From Saccharothrix sp. ALI-22-I (GTDB lineage: Bacteria; Actinomycetota; Actinomycetes; Mycobacteriales; Pseudonocardiaceae), in the NCBI RefSeq assembly GCF_001984175.1, contig NZ_MTQP01000067.1:620001-684000 (forward strand): 64,000 bases of DNA, given 5' to 3'. This document shows positions 1-8,488 of the stretch, one piece after another (within the stretch, counting starts at the first letter, position 1; every line of letters starts with the position of its first letter). Made by a program: the position numbers and the translations under genes. The notes under the pieces are model-generated. The model saw only the letters and a list, made by a program, of their open reading frames with translations, was not told the DNA's origin and searched no databases.

Positions 1-65
1 ACCCCAACGGCCCAACGGCACCCCTCAGGTGGTCACTCACCGCGTCCACTGCGATGATCCTGGCC

Positions 66-506
66 ATGAGTTTCACGGCTGTGTGGCCGACCATCGACCA
101 GAACGACGCCGACGCGGCCGACGAACTGACCGTCAGCACGCCGGAGGACGTCGACACCCTCCTGAGCCGCCTGGCCGACCCCGGGGCGGGCCCGGCCGTG
201 ATCGAGCACCAGGACCGCGAGCTCATCACCGACACCGAGGGCCTGCTGGGCGAGCCCGGCACCACCAAGATCCCCGACCACGACGTCGCCGCCGCCATCC
301 ACAACGGCTACGGCTACCTCACCTACGCCGACCCGGACCACGACTACTCGACGCTGAAGGGCGAGCCCTCCTCCCCCGAGTACCGCTCCGAGTACGTCGA
401 CTACCCGGCCGGCGCCGGCGTCCCGGTCGAAGCCCTGGCCGCCGCCCTCAAGGACTTCCTGGCCACGGCCAAGCGCCCCACCGGCGTCGACTGGCAGCCC
501 GCCTGA
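66..506 (+). CDS. Imm1-family immunity protein
   Basis: This 146-residue acidic protein begins MSFTAVW and resembles the Imm1 family, small cytoplasmic proteins that neutralise a cognate polymorphic (often deaminase) toxin. ATG 66 was chosen over ATG 54 because family members start with the MSFTAVW-like strand; no strong ribosome binding site is visible for either. Only 65 bases precede the gene, so a toxin gene could lie just outside the window on the left. The family call rests on overall pattern (acidic N-terminal half, conserved Tyr/Asp-rich segment near residues 80-105) and is moderate. The partner toxin is unknown. Confidence 0.65.
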   Translation: MSFTAVWPTIDQNDADAADELTVSTPEDVDTLLSRLADPGAGPAVIEHQDRELITDTEGLLGEPGTTKIPDHDVAAAIHNGYGYLTYADPDHDYSTLKGEPSSPEYRSEYVDYPAGAGVPVEALAAALKDFLATAKRPTGVDWQPA

Positions 507-517
507 GAGGCTGCGCT

Positions 518-1012
518 GTGTCGATCATGGTCAGGGCAGCCGTGCGAGAGGACGTGGCCGCGCTGGTCCGCCTGCGTCTGGCGAATGCTGAGAGGCACAT
601 CCAGCTCGACCCCGCCGTCTACCGACTGCCCGACGCCGACGTCGTCCGGAGGCACTTCGAGGACGTCCTCTCTGGCGGGTCGGACGTGCTGATCTTCGTA
701 GCCGAGGTGGACGGCGGGATCGCGGGCATGGCGGAACTGGTCCCCCTACCGGACCCACCCGAGCATCAGATCGCGGTGCCACGCCGGGCAGCCGACGTCC
801 ACACGGTCGTTCTGGACGGATATCGCGGCCGGGGCGTGGGAAAGGCGTTGCTCAGGGAGGCGGAACGAGCCGCCTCGGAACGAGGTGTGTCGACCATCTA
901 CGCCGGCATCCTCACGCTGAACCAGAACGCCGTCCGCTTCTACGCATCAGCGGGGTTCGGACCACGCGGGACGATGCTGCGCAAGGAACTGGGCAAGCCG
1001 GCGCCCGACTGA
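518..1012 (+). CDS. GNAT family N-acetyltransferase
   Basis: A 164-residue acetyl-CoA dependent acetyltransferase of the GNAT superfamily. The acetyl-CoA loop is the segment GYRGRGVGKALL (about residues 104-115), with the preceding strand VHTVVLD and the C-terminal N-x-x-A-x-x-F-Y motif (LNQNAVRFYASAGF). GTG 518 is preferred because GAGAGG lies 7 bases upstream; ATG 527 is an alternative. It follows the Imm1-like gene by 11 bases, so the two may be co-transcribed. The substrate cannot be told from sequence. Confidence 0.85.
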   Translation: MSIMVRAAVREDVAALVRLRLANAERHIQLDPAVYRLPDADVVRRHFEDVLSGGSDVLIFVAEVDGGIAGMAELVPLPDPPEHQIAVPRRAADVHTVVLDGYRGRGVGKALLREAERAASERGVSTIYAGILTLNQNAVRFYASAGFGPRGTMLRKELGKPAPD

Positions 1013-1025
1013 CACCGCCCCGCCC

Positions 1026-2174
1026 TCAGGACACCAAGGTCGGCCGGTCGACGTCCCACCGGGCCTGCGAGAACGCTCTCATGCCGCTGACCAGCCGTTC
1101 CACGTCCGCCTCAGGCCGTACGACCAGCCTCAGGTACTGGCCGCTGAGCCCCAGTTTGTTGGAGCACTCCCGTACGAACACCTGGTGTTTGAGCAGCAGG
1201 TAGTCCCGCATCTCGGCCCCGGTGACATCGCCCGGCAGCTTCACCAGGATGAAGTTCGCCTGCGACGAGAAGACGTCCAGCTCCGGGATGCGACCCAGCT
1301 CGATACCCATCCGGTACCGGTCCATCGACAGCTTGACCAAGCTCTCCGCGTACTCGTCCGCGTGCTCCTTGAACATGAACACCACGGCCTCGGCCAACGA
1401 GTTCAGGTTCCACTTCGGCAGCGACGAAGCCATTTTCCGCGCCAGCCCGGGGTTGGCCACCATGTACCCGAACCGCACCCCGTGCAGCCCGAAGTTCTTC
1501 CCCAACGACTTCAGCACCACCACGTTCGACCGGATCGCCGCCTCCGCCGCCACCGACGGGTTCCGCTCGACCTCCACGAAGTCGATGAACGACTCGTCGA
1601 CGATCACCAGGTCCAGGTCCGACAGCTCGTCCAGGAACCGCACGACCTCGCGCCGCGGCAGGTACCCGCCGTCGGGGTTGTTCGGGTTGCACAGCACCGC
1701 CACCCGCGACCCGCGCGAACGGATGAAGTGCACGTACGCGTCCAAGTCCAGCTCGAACCCGTCGCTCTCCGGCAGCAGGAACATGTCCACCCGCTTGCCG
1801 GTCTCCAGGAACTGATCGGTCCACCGCCCGAAGGTCGGGATCGGGATCGCGATGGACTCGTGCACCCACAAGTGGTCGATCCACGTGATCAGTTCGGTCG
1901 ACCCGTTCGACATCGCCACCGTCGCCGGGTTCAGCCCCAACACCGACGACAGCTTCGCGGCGATCGCGCCCGAGTCGCTCGGGTAGAACTTCAACACCGA
2001 TTCGAGGTTGCGCGACAGGAAGGAGAACATCTCCGGGCTGGGGAAGTACGGGTTGCACGGGATGCAGAAGTCCACCAGCTCCCGCGCACCCTCCCCCAGT
2101 TTCCGACTCAACTCGAAGTACGACGGGCTGTGGGCGGTCTGCCGAAACACATCCGTGTCCATGCTGTGTCGCAT
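1026..2174 (-). CDS. Class I/II PLP-dependent aminotransferase (HisC-like)
   Basis: A 382-residue fold-type I aminotransferase related to histidinol-phosphate aminotransferases and threonine-phosphate decarboxylases. Visible landmarks are NPNNPDGG near residue 163, VDES near 192 (Asp pairs with the pyridine nitrogen) and SLGKNFGL, where Lys226 should carry PLP, followed by the conserved Arg in GVRFGY. ATG 2174 has GGGAGGT upstream; ATG 2162 is possible. It is the last gene of an operon with rmlB and rmlD, so it may act on a sugar nucleotide or cell-wall precursor rather than on histidine, but that is inference from position. Confidence 0.85.
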   Translation of the reverse strand: MRHSMDTDVFRQTAHSPSYFELSRKLGEGARELVDFCIPCNPYFPSPEMFSFLSRNLESVLKFYPSDSGAIAAKLSSVLGLNPATVAMSNGSTELITWIDHLWVHESIAIPIPTFGRWTDQFLETGKRVDMFLLPESDGFELDLDAYVHFIRSRGSRVAVLCNPNNPDGGYLPRREVVRFLDELSDLDLVIVDESFIDFVEVERNPSVAAEAAIRSNVVVLKSLGKNFGLHGVRFGYMVANPGLARKMASSLPKWNLNSLAEAVVFMFKEHADEYAESLVKLSMDRYRMGIELGRIPELDVFSSQANFILVKLPGDVTGAEMRDYLLLKHQVFVRECSNKLGLSGQYLRLVVRPEADVERLVSGMRAFSQARWDVDRPTLVS

Positions 2175-2236
2175 GCGACCTCCCAGCTCATCCGCGAATG
2201 ACTCACTGGGATGTACGGCCCGTTCACACAACCGGT

Positions 2237-3157
2237 TCAGGGCACCGCGTGGGCGGCCACCGCGGCCGTCAGCGCCTCCCGCCAGTGCCGCAGCGGCGTC
2301 AACCCCGCGTCCGCCCACGCCTTGCCGGACAGCACCGAGTACGCCGGACGCGGCGCGGGCCGTGGGAAGTCGGCGGTGGTGCACGGGCGCACGCGCTCCG
2401 GGTCCAGGCCCAGCTCGGCGAAGATCGCGCGGGCGAACCCGCACCACGTGGTCTCGCCGTCGCCGGTCGCGTGCAGCACCCGTGACGGCGTGGCGCCGGA
2501 GGACACCAGGGCGGCCAACTCCACCAACCCGTGCGCCAGGTCCAGCGACCACGTCGGCGAGCCGACCTGATCGTCCACAACGGACAGTGTTTCCCGGTCG
2601 GCGGCGAGACGTGCCATCGTCTTCACGAAGTTCGCGCCGTGCTCGCCGTAGACCCACGCCGTGCGCACGACCCACGCACGGTCCCAAGTGGACAGAACGC
2701 GTTCCTCGCCGGCGAGCTTCGTCCGCCCGTACGCCGACCGCGGCCCGGTCTCGTCGGACGGCTCGTACGGCCGCGTCCCGTCACCGGGGAACACGTAATC
2801 GGTCGACACGTGCAGCAGCGGCACGTTGTGCTCACGGCAGCTCGTGGCCAGGTAGCCCGGCCCCGAAGCGTTGACCGCGAACGCCCGGTCGAAGTCGGTC
2901 TCCGCCGCGTCCACCGCGGTGTAGGCCGCCGCGTTCACGACCACCGGCCGGAACCCGGCATCACGCGCGGTGGAGGCGAACACGGCCACCGCGTCCGCCA
3001 CCGCCGACGGGTCGGTCAGGTCCAGCTCGGCCGACGACGGCGCGTGCACCAGACCGTCACCGGAGGTACCGAACGCACCGGATGCGCTGGAGGCCGCCGC
3101 CACCACGTCCTGCCCGAGCTGGCCGCGGCCACCGGGCACCAGGAGTGCGAGCGCCAT
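2237..3157 (-). CDS. rfbD: dTDP-4-dehydrorhamnose reductase
   Basis: A 306-residue SDR-type RmlD that reduces dTDP-4-dehydro-L-rhamnose to dTDP-L-rhamnose, the donor for the rhamnose in the arabinogalactan linker. The N-terminal Rossmann loop is GGRGQLGQ (residues 9-16), STDYVF follows at 118-123, and the catalytic pair is Tyr143/Lys147 in SAYGRTK. Its ATG overlaps the rmlB stop codon by one base (TGATG), indicating translational coupling. An upstream in-frame extension exists but overlaps rmlB and is not credible. Confidence 0.93.
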   Translation of the reverse strand: MALALLVPGGRGQLGQDVVAAASSASGAFGTSGDGLVHAPSSAELDLTDPSAVADAVAVFASTARDAGFRPVVVNAAAYTAVDAAETDFDRAFAVNASGPGYLATSCREHNVPLLHVSTDYVFPGDGTRPYEPSDETGPRSAYGRTKLAGEERVLSTWDRAWVVRTAWVYGEHGANFVKTMARLAADRETLSVVDDQVGSPTWSLDLAHGLVELAALVSSGATPSRVLHATGDGETTWCGFARAIFAELGLDPERVRPCTTADFPRPAPRPAYSVLSGKAWADAGLTPLRHWREALTAAVAAHAVP

Positions 3158-4149
3158 CAGCCGGCCATCGCGGCGCGCTGCTTGAGCGGCTCCCACCACG
3201 ACCGGTTGTCGCGGTACCACTGGACGGTGGCCGCCAGGCCCTCGGTGAAGTCGACCCGGGGCGCGTACCCCAGCTCGGCGCTGATCTTGGTGATGTCCAC
3301 CGAGTACCGCCGGTCGTGGCCCTTGCGGTCGGTGACCGGCTCGACGAACGAGTCCCAGTCCCGCCCGGTCGCCTCCAGCAGGCGCCCGGTCAGCTCCCGG
3401 TTGGTCAGCTCGGTGCCGCCGCCGATGTTGTAGATCTCGCCACCGCGACCGCCCTCCACCACCAGCTGGATGCCCCGGCAGTGGTCGTCCACGTGCAGCC
3501 AGTCGCGCACGTTGAGCCCGTCGCCGTACAGCGGCACCTTCCTGCCGTCCAGCAGGTTGGTGACGAACAAGGGGATGACCTTCTCCGGGAACTGGTACTG
3601 ACCGTAGTTGTTCGAGCACCGGGTGATGCTCACCGGCAGCCCGTGCGTGCGGAAGAACGACCGGGCCAGCAGGTCCGACGACGCCTTGGACGCCGCGTAC
3701 GGCGAGTTCGGCTCCAGGATGTGGTCCTCGGTCCACGAGCCCTCATCGATGGTGCCGTACACCTCGTCGGTGGACACGTGCACGAACTTCGCCACACCGC
3801 CCTCCAGCGCGCCTTGCAGCAGCGTCTGGGTGCCCAGCACGTTGGTCAGCACGAAGTCCGCCGAACCGGAGATCGAACGGTCCACATGGGACTCGGCGGC
3901 GAAGTGCACCACCACGTCCGTGCGGCTCATCAGGTCGGAGACCAGCTCGCGGTCGCAGATGTCGCCCTGGACGAAGGTCAGCCACGGGTCGTCCGCGACC
4001 GGCGCCAGGTTCGCCTCGTTGCCCGCGTAGGTGAGCTTGTCCAGCACCACCACCTCGGCGTCGGCGTAGGCCGGGTACGCACCGCTCACCAACTCCCGCA
4101 CGTAGTGCGAACCGATGAACCCGGCCCCACCCGTAACCAGTACGCGCAT
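3157..4149 (-). CDS. rfbB: dTDP-glucose 4,6-dehydratase
   Basis: A 330-residue RmlB, the second step of dTDP-L-rhamnose synthesis, converting dTDP-glucose to dTDP-4-keto-6-deoxyglucose with tightly bound NAD. The sequence shows TGGAGFIGS (residues 6-14) for NAD binding, the dehydratase triad Thr127-Asp128-Glu129 in STDEVYG, and Tyr151/Lys155 in YAASK. GGAGG lies just upstream of ATG 4149. It heads the operon rfbB-rfbD-aminotransferase and is divergent from the LCP ligase gene at 4321, so about 170 bases hold both promoters. Confidence 0.95.
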   Translation of the reverse strand: MRVLVTGGAGFIGSHYVRELVSGAYPAYADAEVVVLDKLTYAGNEANLAPVADDPWLTFVQGDICDRELVSDLMSRTDVVVHFAAESHVDRSISGSADFVLTNVLGTQTLLQGALEGGVAKFVHVSTDEVYGTIDEGSWTEDHILEPNSPYAASKASSDLLARSFFRTHGLPVSITRCSNNYGQYQFPEKVIPLFVTNLLDGRKVPLYGDGLNVRDWLHVDDHCRGIQLVVEGGRGGEIYNIGGGTELTNRELTGRLLEATGRDWDSFVEPVTDRKGHDRRYSVDITKISAELGYAPRVDFTEGLAATVQWYRDNRSWWEPLKQRAAMAG

Positions 4150-4320
4150 GCTCAGTGCCCTCCTAGAAGTTCCGCCCCGGCGGCAAGTCTGTCACTAGCC
4201 TTAACCGTGCAACCCACCTGGTTGTTACAGCGTCTCCCGTATAAGAGGAATGTGCGATGCGGTCTACCGCTCCGCCATTGATCTCGACCAGACAGCCTGG
4301 ACGCACGGGGGAGGCAGGCA
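4150..4320. promoter_or_regulatory. Divergent promoter region between rfbB and the first LCP gene
   Basis: This gap separates two divergently transcribed genes and must hold both promoters. A -10-like TATAAG lies at 4240-4245 on the plus strand, about 75 bases before the GTG of the LCP gene. A convincing -35 at normal spacing is not obvious. The ribosome binding site of rfbB (GGAGG) is at the left edge and that of the LCP gene at the right edge. Confidence 0.45.
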
Positions 4321-5874
4321 GTGGACAGGAGTCCGCCCGAATCAGCCGGTGGATCAGCTGGTGGATCGGCTGGTGGATCGACTGCGCTTCGTGTCCTGGC
4401 GATCACCGGCCGTTCACTGTTGGCGCTCGTATCGGCGGCTGTGCTCGTCGTCACGTGGTACGGCTGGTACTACCTCGGCAACATCGACGACGACATCACG
4501 ACGACCGACGTCATCGCCTCCTCGGTCACCGAGGATGCCGACGGTGTGCCCCGCAAGCCCCTCGACGGCGCGGTCGACATCCTGCTGGTCGGCGTCGACA
4601 GCCGCACGGACGCGCAGGGCAACCCGCTGTCCGACGAGGTGTTGGCGCTGCTCAACGGTGGTGTGGCGGACGGCACGCTGAACACCGACACGATGATCCT
4701 GGTGCACATCCCCCAGGACGGCACGCGTGCGGTGGCCATCTCGTTCCCGCGCGACGCGTACGTGGAGATCGCGGACGGGTTCGGCAAGCACAAGCTGAAC
4801 TCGGCGATGGCCCGGCAGAAGAACGAGACGGCGCAGCGGTTGCGCGACAACGGCGTGACCGACGAGGCCCGCATCGAACTGGAGTCGACGCTGGCCGGCC
4901 GCGTGACGTTGCGCAAGACGATCGAGGGCCTGACCGGTGGCGCCATCACCGTCGACCGGTACGCCGAGGTCAACCTGGCCAGCTTCTACGAGGTGACCAA
5001 GGCTCTCGGCGGTGTCGAGGTGTGCCTGACCAACCCGACGCGCGACCGCGACTCGGGCGCGAACTTCCCGGCGGGCCGGCAGACCATCGCGGGCGCGCAG
5101 GCGCTGTCGTTCGTCCGCCAGCGCGGCGGGCTGCCCGGCGGCGACCTGGACCGGATCGTGCGGCAGCAGGTGTTCATCGGGGCGCTGGCGCGCAAGGTGC
5201 TGTCCACCGGGACGTTGACCGATCCGGCGGCGTTGTCCGGCCTGCTGGACGCGGTGAAGAAGTCCGTCGTGATCAGCGAGGGGTGGAACATCACCGAGTT
5301 CGCCGGGCAGATGCAGGGGCTCGCGTCGGGCAACATCGAGTTCCGCACGATCCCGGTCGGCGACCCGATGGACACCTGGACCGACGGCAACGTGCTGCCG
5401 GTCGACCCGGCGCAGGTGCGGCAGTTCATCAAGGACCTGGCGACCGACAACAGCCCGTCGAAGGCGCCCGCCACCACGACCCCGGTCGGACCGCCCCCGT
5501 CGGCGATCACCGTGCACGTCTACAACTCCGCCGGGGTGGCCCGGATGGCGGCGAGCGTGCTGGACATGTTGGTGCAGCAGGGATTCGGCCGGGGTGAAGC
5601 GGCGACCGGGACGTACGCGGACACGACGTCCGTCCGGTACGCGCCGGGTGAGCGTTCCAGTGCCGACAGGGTGATCCTCGCCCTAGGCGGTAACGCCGAG
5701 GCCGTCGAGGACGACTCCGTGCCAAGAGGGCAGGTTCAGGTGTACGTCGGTGCCGACTACGCACCGCCGGACCAGTCCGACCCGGCGTCGGCGGGCGATA
5801 TCGGAACGACGACCGTGCCGACGACCACCTCCACCCCGCCGATCACCGCCGACGGTGTGGTCTGCGTCAACTGA
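4321..5874 (+). CDS. LCP family glycopolymer transferase with LytR C-terminal domain
   Basis: A 517-residue LytR-CpsA-Psr protein, the membrane enzyme class that attaches arabinogalactan or other anionic glycopolymers to peptidoglycan. A short Gly/Ser repeat (residues 9-20) precedes one membrane anchor (about 24-51). The extracytoplasmic LCP domain shows VGVDSR (90-95) and FPRD (142-145), the loops that bind pyrophosphate lipid substrate. A LytR_C-type domain occupies about 394-480. GTG 4321 has GGAGG 8 bases upstream. The Gly/Ser-rich cytoplasmic head is unusual for the family. The neighbouring rhamnose genes fit a cell-wall linkage role. Confidence 0.92.
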   Translation: MDRSPPESAGGSAGGSAGGSTALRVLAITGRSLLALVSAAVLVVTWYGWYYLGNIDDDITTTDVIASSVTEDADGVPRKPLDGAVDILLVGVDSRTDAQGNPLSDEVLALLNGGVADGTLNTDTMILVHIPQDGTRAVAISFPRDAYVEIADGFGKHKLNSAMARQKNETAQRLRDNGVTDEARIELESTLAGRVTLRKTIEGLTGGAITVDRYAEVNLASFYEVTKALGGVEVCLTNPTRDRDSGANFPAGRQTIAGAQALSFVRQRGGLPGGDLDRIVRQQVFIGALARKVLSTGTLTDPAALSGLLDAVKKSVVISEGWNITEFAGQMQGLASGNIEFRTIPVGDPMDTWTDGNVLPVDPAQVRQFIKDLATDNSPSKAPATTTPVGPPPSAITVHVYNSAGVARMAASVLDMLVQQGFGRGEAATGTYADTTSVRYAPGERSSADRVILALGGNAEAVEDDSVPRGQVQVYVGADYAPPDQSDPASAGDIGTTTVPTTTSTPPITADGVVCVN

Positions 5875-5959
5875 ACACCCAACTCCTGGTGAACCCGACG
5901 TCCGATCGGCTGGAGGTGGTTAGCCTGATCGGACATCCCACTCGTAGGAGGAAACGTCG

Positions 5960-7132
5960 GTGAAGGCCGCGGTGATCGTCGGGCGCGCGCTGCTCGTGCT
6001 GCTGTCCGCGGCGGTGTTGGTGGCGTCCGGGTACGGCTGGTCGACGTTGAAGCGCGTGCAGGAGAGCGTGAACACGACCGACGTGCTGGCCGAGCTGTCG
6101 GACGTGCCCAACGCGCCACCCGTGGCCGACGGCGCGACCGACATCCTGCTGGTGGGCAGCGACAGCCGCACCGACGCGCAGGGCAGGCCGCTGCCGGATC
6201 AGGTGCTGCGGCAGTTGCGCACCGAGGCGACGGACACGCTCAACACGGACACGATCATCGTCATGCGGGTGCCGCACAACGGCGGCAAGGCGCACGCCGT
6301 CTCCATCCCGCGTGACACCTACGTGCCCATCCCGGACCACCGCGAGGAGAAGATCAACTCGGCGTACGGGGTGACCAAGTTCTTCACCATGGAACGCCTG
6401 GCCAGGGAGGGCGTGTCCGACCTGACCGAGCGCTCCAGGCAGGGCGACCAGGCCGGGCGCCGGGCGTTGGTGCAGGTGGTGCAGGACCTGACCGGGGTGC
6501 GGGTGGACCACTACGCGGAGATCAACCTCTACGGGTTCTACCTGCTCACCGAGGTGATCGGGGGCGTGGACGTGTGCCTGAAGCAGGCCACCTCCGACCC
6601 GGACTCGGGCGCGAACTTCCGCGCCGGCGTGCAGTCGATCTCCGGCGGTGACGCGCTGGCGTTCGTGCGGCAGCGCAAGGGCATCCCGAACGGGGACCTG
6701 GGGCGGATCACCCGGCAGCAGGTGTTCATGTCGGCGGCGATGTCGAAGCTGATGTCGGCCGGCACCCTCACCGACCCGGCGCGCCTATCCGGCCTGCTGG
6801 ACGCGGTGAGCAAGTCCATCGTGGTGGACGAGAAGCTGGACCTGGCGACGTTCGCCTCACAAGCGCGCGGCCTGGCCGGCGGCAACGTCGAGTTCGGCAC
6901 CATCCCGGTGACCGGCGTGGGCGCCCGCAACGACCGCGGCCAGAGCATCGTCACCGTGGACCCGGCCCAGGTAAAAGCCTACGTAGCCCAACTACTGGGC
7001 GAAAAAACCACCACCCAAACCCCCACCCCCACCACCACTCCCACGCAGAAGTTCGGCGGAGACCGACTGGTGTCCCTGGACGGCCGACCACGGGCGGCGG
7101 CGGCTCTCCAAGGCCCACCCTGCGTCGACTAA
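5960..7132 (+). CDS. LCP family glycopolymer transferase, short form
   Basis: A 390-residue second LCP protein, paralogous to the one just upstream. One N-terminal membrane segment (about residues 5-25) is followed by the LCP domain with VGSDSR near residue 64 and IPRD near 117. It lacks the LytR_C domain of its neighbour and ends in a Thr/Pro-rich tail. GTG 5960 has TAGGAGG 8 bases upstream. Tandem LCP paralogues are common in mycolata-related actinomycetes and often have partly redundant ligase roles. Confidence 0.92.
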   Translation: MKAAVIVGRALLVLLSAAVLVASGYGWSTLKRVQESVNTTDVLAELSDVPNAPPVADGATDILLVGSDSRTDAQGRPLPDQVLRQLRTEATDTLNTDTIIVMRVPHNGGKAHAVSIPRDTYVPIPDHREEKINSAYGVTKFFTMERLAREGVSDLTERSRQGDQAGRRALVQVVQDLTGVRVDHYAEINLYGFYLLTEVIGGVDVCLKQATSDPDSGANFRAGVQSISGGDALAFVRQRKGIPNGDLGRITRQQVFMSAAMSKLMSAGTLTDPARLSGLLDAVSKSIVVDEKLDLATFASQARGLAGGNVEFGTIPVTGVGARNDRGQSIVTVDPAQVKAYVAQLLGEKTTTQTPTPTTTPTQKFGGDRLVSLDGRPRAAAALQGPPCVD

Positions 7133-7166
7133 CCACAAGCCCCTCGAGAGTCGAACCCCCAAGTCC

Positions 7167-7298
7167 CGCGTGTCCAACGTTCAGAACGCGCGTGTCCAAC
7201 GTTCAGAACGCGCGTGTCCAACGTTCAGAACGCGCGTGTCCAACGTTCAGAACGCGCGTGTCCAACGTTCAGAACGGGTGAGTTGAACGCTCGGGACG
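7167..7298 (+). repeat. 22-bp repeat array 1 (five units plus terminal variant)
   Basis: Five perfect tandem 22-bp units start at 7167, 7189, 7211, 7233 and 7255 and share the core GTGTCCAACGTTCAGAAC. They are followed in exact register by one divergent unit (7277-7298) containing GAGTTGAACGCTCGG. Each unit holds the palindrome AACGTT, and each junction creates ACGCGCGT. The array lies between the LCP gene and the TIGR03089-like gene. There are no spacers, so this is not CRISPR. The same architecture recurs at 44902-45012, 52524-52611 and 53532-53641. Confidence 0.95.
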
Positions 7299-7366
7299 GG
7301 TGAGTTGTGGGCTTGGTGGGTGAGGGTCGGCGGGTGGGTTGGGGGCGGGCGTGGCAAGGTTGGCGC

Positions 7367-8062
7367 ATGACCGTCACGGATGCCCTGTTCGCGCCCTTGT
7401 TCGCGGCGAATCCCGGCCGTCCCCTGATCACTCACTACGACGACGCGGCCGGCACGCGGGTGGAGCTGTCGCGGGCCACCATCCGGAACTGGGCGGCCAA
7501 GACGGCGAACTGGCTGCGTGACGAGCACGACGTGGAGCCGGGCGACCCGGTGGCCGTGCTGCTGCCCGCGCACTGGCAGACGGCCGGCGTGCTGCTGGGC
7601 GCGTGGTGGTGCGGCGCGGCCGTGACGGACGACCCGGCGGGCGCGAAGGTGGCGATCGTGGCACCCGGCGGCGAGGCGCCCGGCGCTCTGGTGACGGCCG
7701 TGGCGTCGCTGCACCCCATGGGGTTGGGCAGCGGCGCGGCGGTGGACTACAACGACGACGTGCGCGTGTTCGGTGACGACTTCACGCCGTGGGAACCGGT
7801 TCCCGGCACCACCCCGGCGCTGCTGAAGTCCACTGTGGACGAGGTGGTGGAGGAGGCACACCAGCGGGCCTCGACCTTGGGCATCACCGCGACGTCCCGT
7901 GTGCTGTCCACTGTGGAGTGGACTCTGCCGGACGGTGTGCTGAACGGTTTCCTGGCCGTGCTGGCGGGCGGCGGTTCGCTGGTGCAGTGCAGCAACCCCG
8001 CACCGGACCTGCTGGCCGCACGCCGCGCCAGTGAGCAGACCACCCTCGACTTGGTCGGCTGA
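7367..8062 (+). CDS. TIGR03089 family protein (AMP-binding-like)
   Basis: A 231-residue protein matching the actinobacterial TIGR03089 family, which resembles the N-terminal part of acyl-adenylate-forming enzymes but is much shorter and lacks the full catalytic core. Visible family features are the start MTVTDALFAPL, the segment AAKTANWLRDE and the central LPAHWQTA. ATG 7367 was chosen because the in-frame sequence upstream runs through low-complexity GGGT-rich DNA next to repeat array 1. The biochemical role is unknown. It is often near LCP and cell-wall genes in relatives. Confidence 0.82.
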   Translation: MTVTDALFAPLFAANPGRPLITHYDDAAGTRVELSRATIRNWAAKTANWLRDEHDVEPGDPVAVLLPAHWQTAGVLLGAWWCGAAVTDDPAGAKVAIVAPGGEAPGALVTAVASLHPMGLGSGAAVDYNDDVRVFGDDFTPWEPVPGTTPALLKSTVDEVVEEAHQRASTLGITATSRVLSTVEWTLPDGVLNGFLAVLAGGGSLVQCSNPAPDLLAARRASEQTTLDLVG

Positions 8063-8072
8063 CTCCCGGCCG

Positions 8073-8344
8073 CTAGGCGGCCTGGTGGACCTTCTTGCCC
8101 TTGACCAGGCGGGCGGCGGTCAGCGCCCCGCCGTTGAAACCGACCGCGATCGCGGCAGTGCGCCGCCCGCGAGTTCGACGATCGTGGCGAACCAGGCGGA
8201 CAGCGTCGGCAGCGGCACGCCCATGCCCGCGAAGGCGGTGGCGGTGCCGTCGAGACCCCACTCGGTGACCTTCTGCCAGCCGTGGGCGATGAACACCACT
8301 CCCACGCCGATCCGGCCGATGAGGGCTGCCACGTCCTTGAGCAT
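8073..8344 (-). pseudogene. Broken DoxX-like membrane protein gene
   Basis: The 5' part encodes a typical DoxX N-terminus (MLKDVAALIGRIGVGVVFI, the HGWQK motif and a second helix ending ELAGGA), with AAGGGGA as ribosome binding site before ATG 8344. The frame then leaves the family pattern after about 62 codons and stops near 8120. A different frame downstream carries a plausible C-terminus ending AARLVKGKKVHQAA at 8073. DoxX proteins normally have four helices in about 130-150 residues, so an internal deletion with frameshift is the simplest reading. The downstream piece might come from another gene. Confidence 0.7.
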
Positions 8345-8452
8345 TGCGATTCCCCTTCGCATTGGCGATCAGTCACGGCGACGTTATATGAAATTTCAAC
8401 CACTTCTCGCGCTGACGAGCGGTCTTGACAGCGGATCTACAGGCGCGTAGAA

Positions 8453-8480
8453 AACCAGTCAGTTAGATAACCAACTGGTT
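8453..8480. promoter_or_regulatory. Inverted repeat, probable ArsR-type operator
   Basis: AACCAGT (8453-8459) and ACTGGTT (8474-8480) form a perfect 7-bp inverted repeat. Nested inside it is GTTAgaTAAC (8462-8471), a second dyad. The site ends 8 bases before the start codon of the ArsR-like gene at 8489, and the remnant DoxX gene lies divergently on the other side. This is the position expected for an autoregulatory operator of an ArsR repressor. Binding is inferred from symmetry and location only. Confidence 0.55.
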
Positions 8481-8488
8481 AGGCAGCC

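Noticed and set aside
2237..3736. Long 499-codon version of rmlD
   Set aside because: The extra N-terminal half is a shadow of rmlB in another frame; the TGATG overlap at 3157 gives the real start.
7143..7170. tRNA-like T-loop (GGTTCGACT on the minus strand) beside array 1
   Set aside because: The flanking stem bases do not pair, and no anticodon or acceptor stem can be built. No tRNA or rRNA gene was recognised anywhere in the window.
7167..7298. Possible CRISPR array
   Set aside because: Units abut directly in 22-bp register with no spacers, and no cas genes are present.
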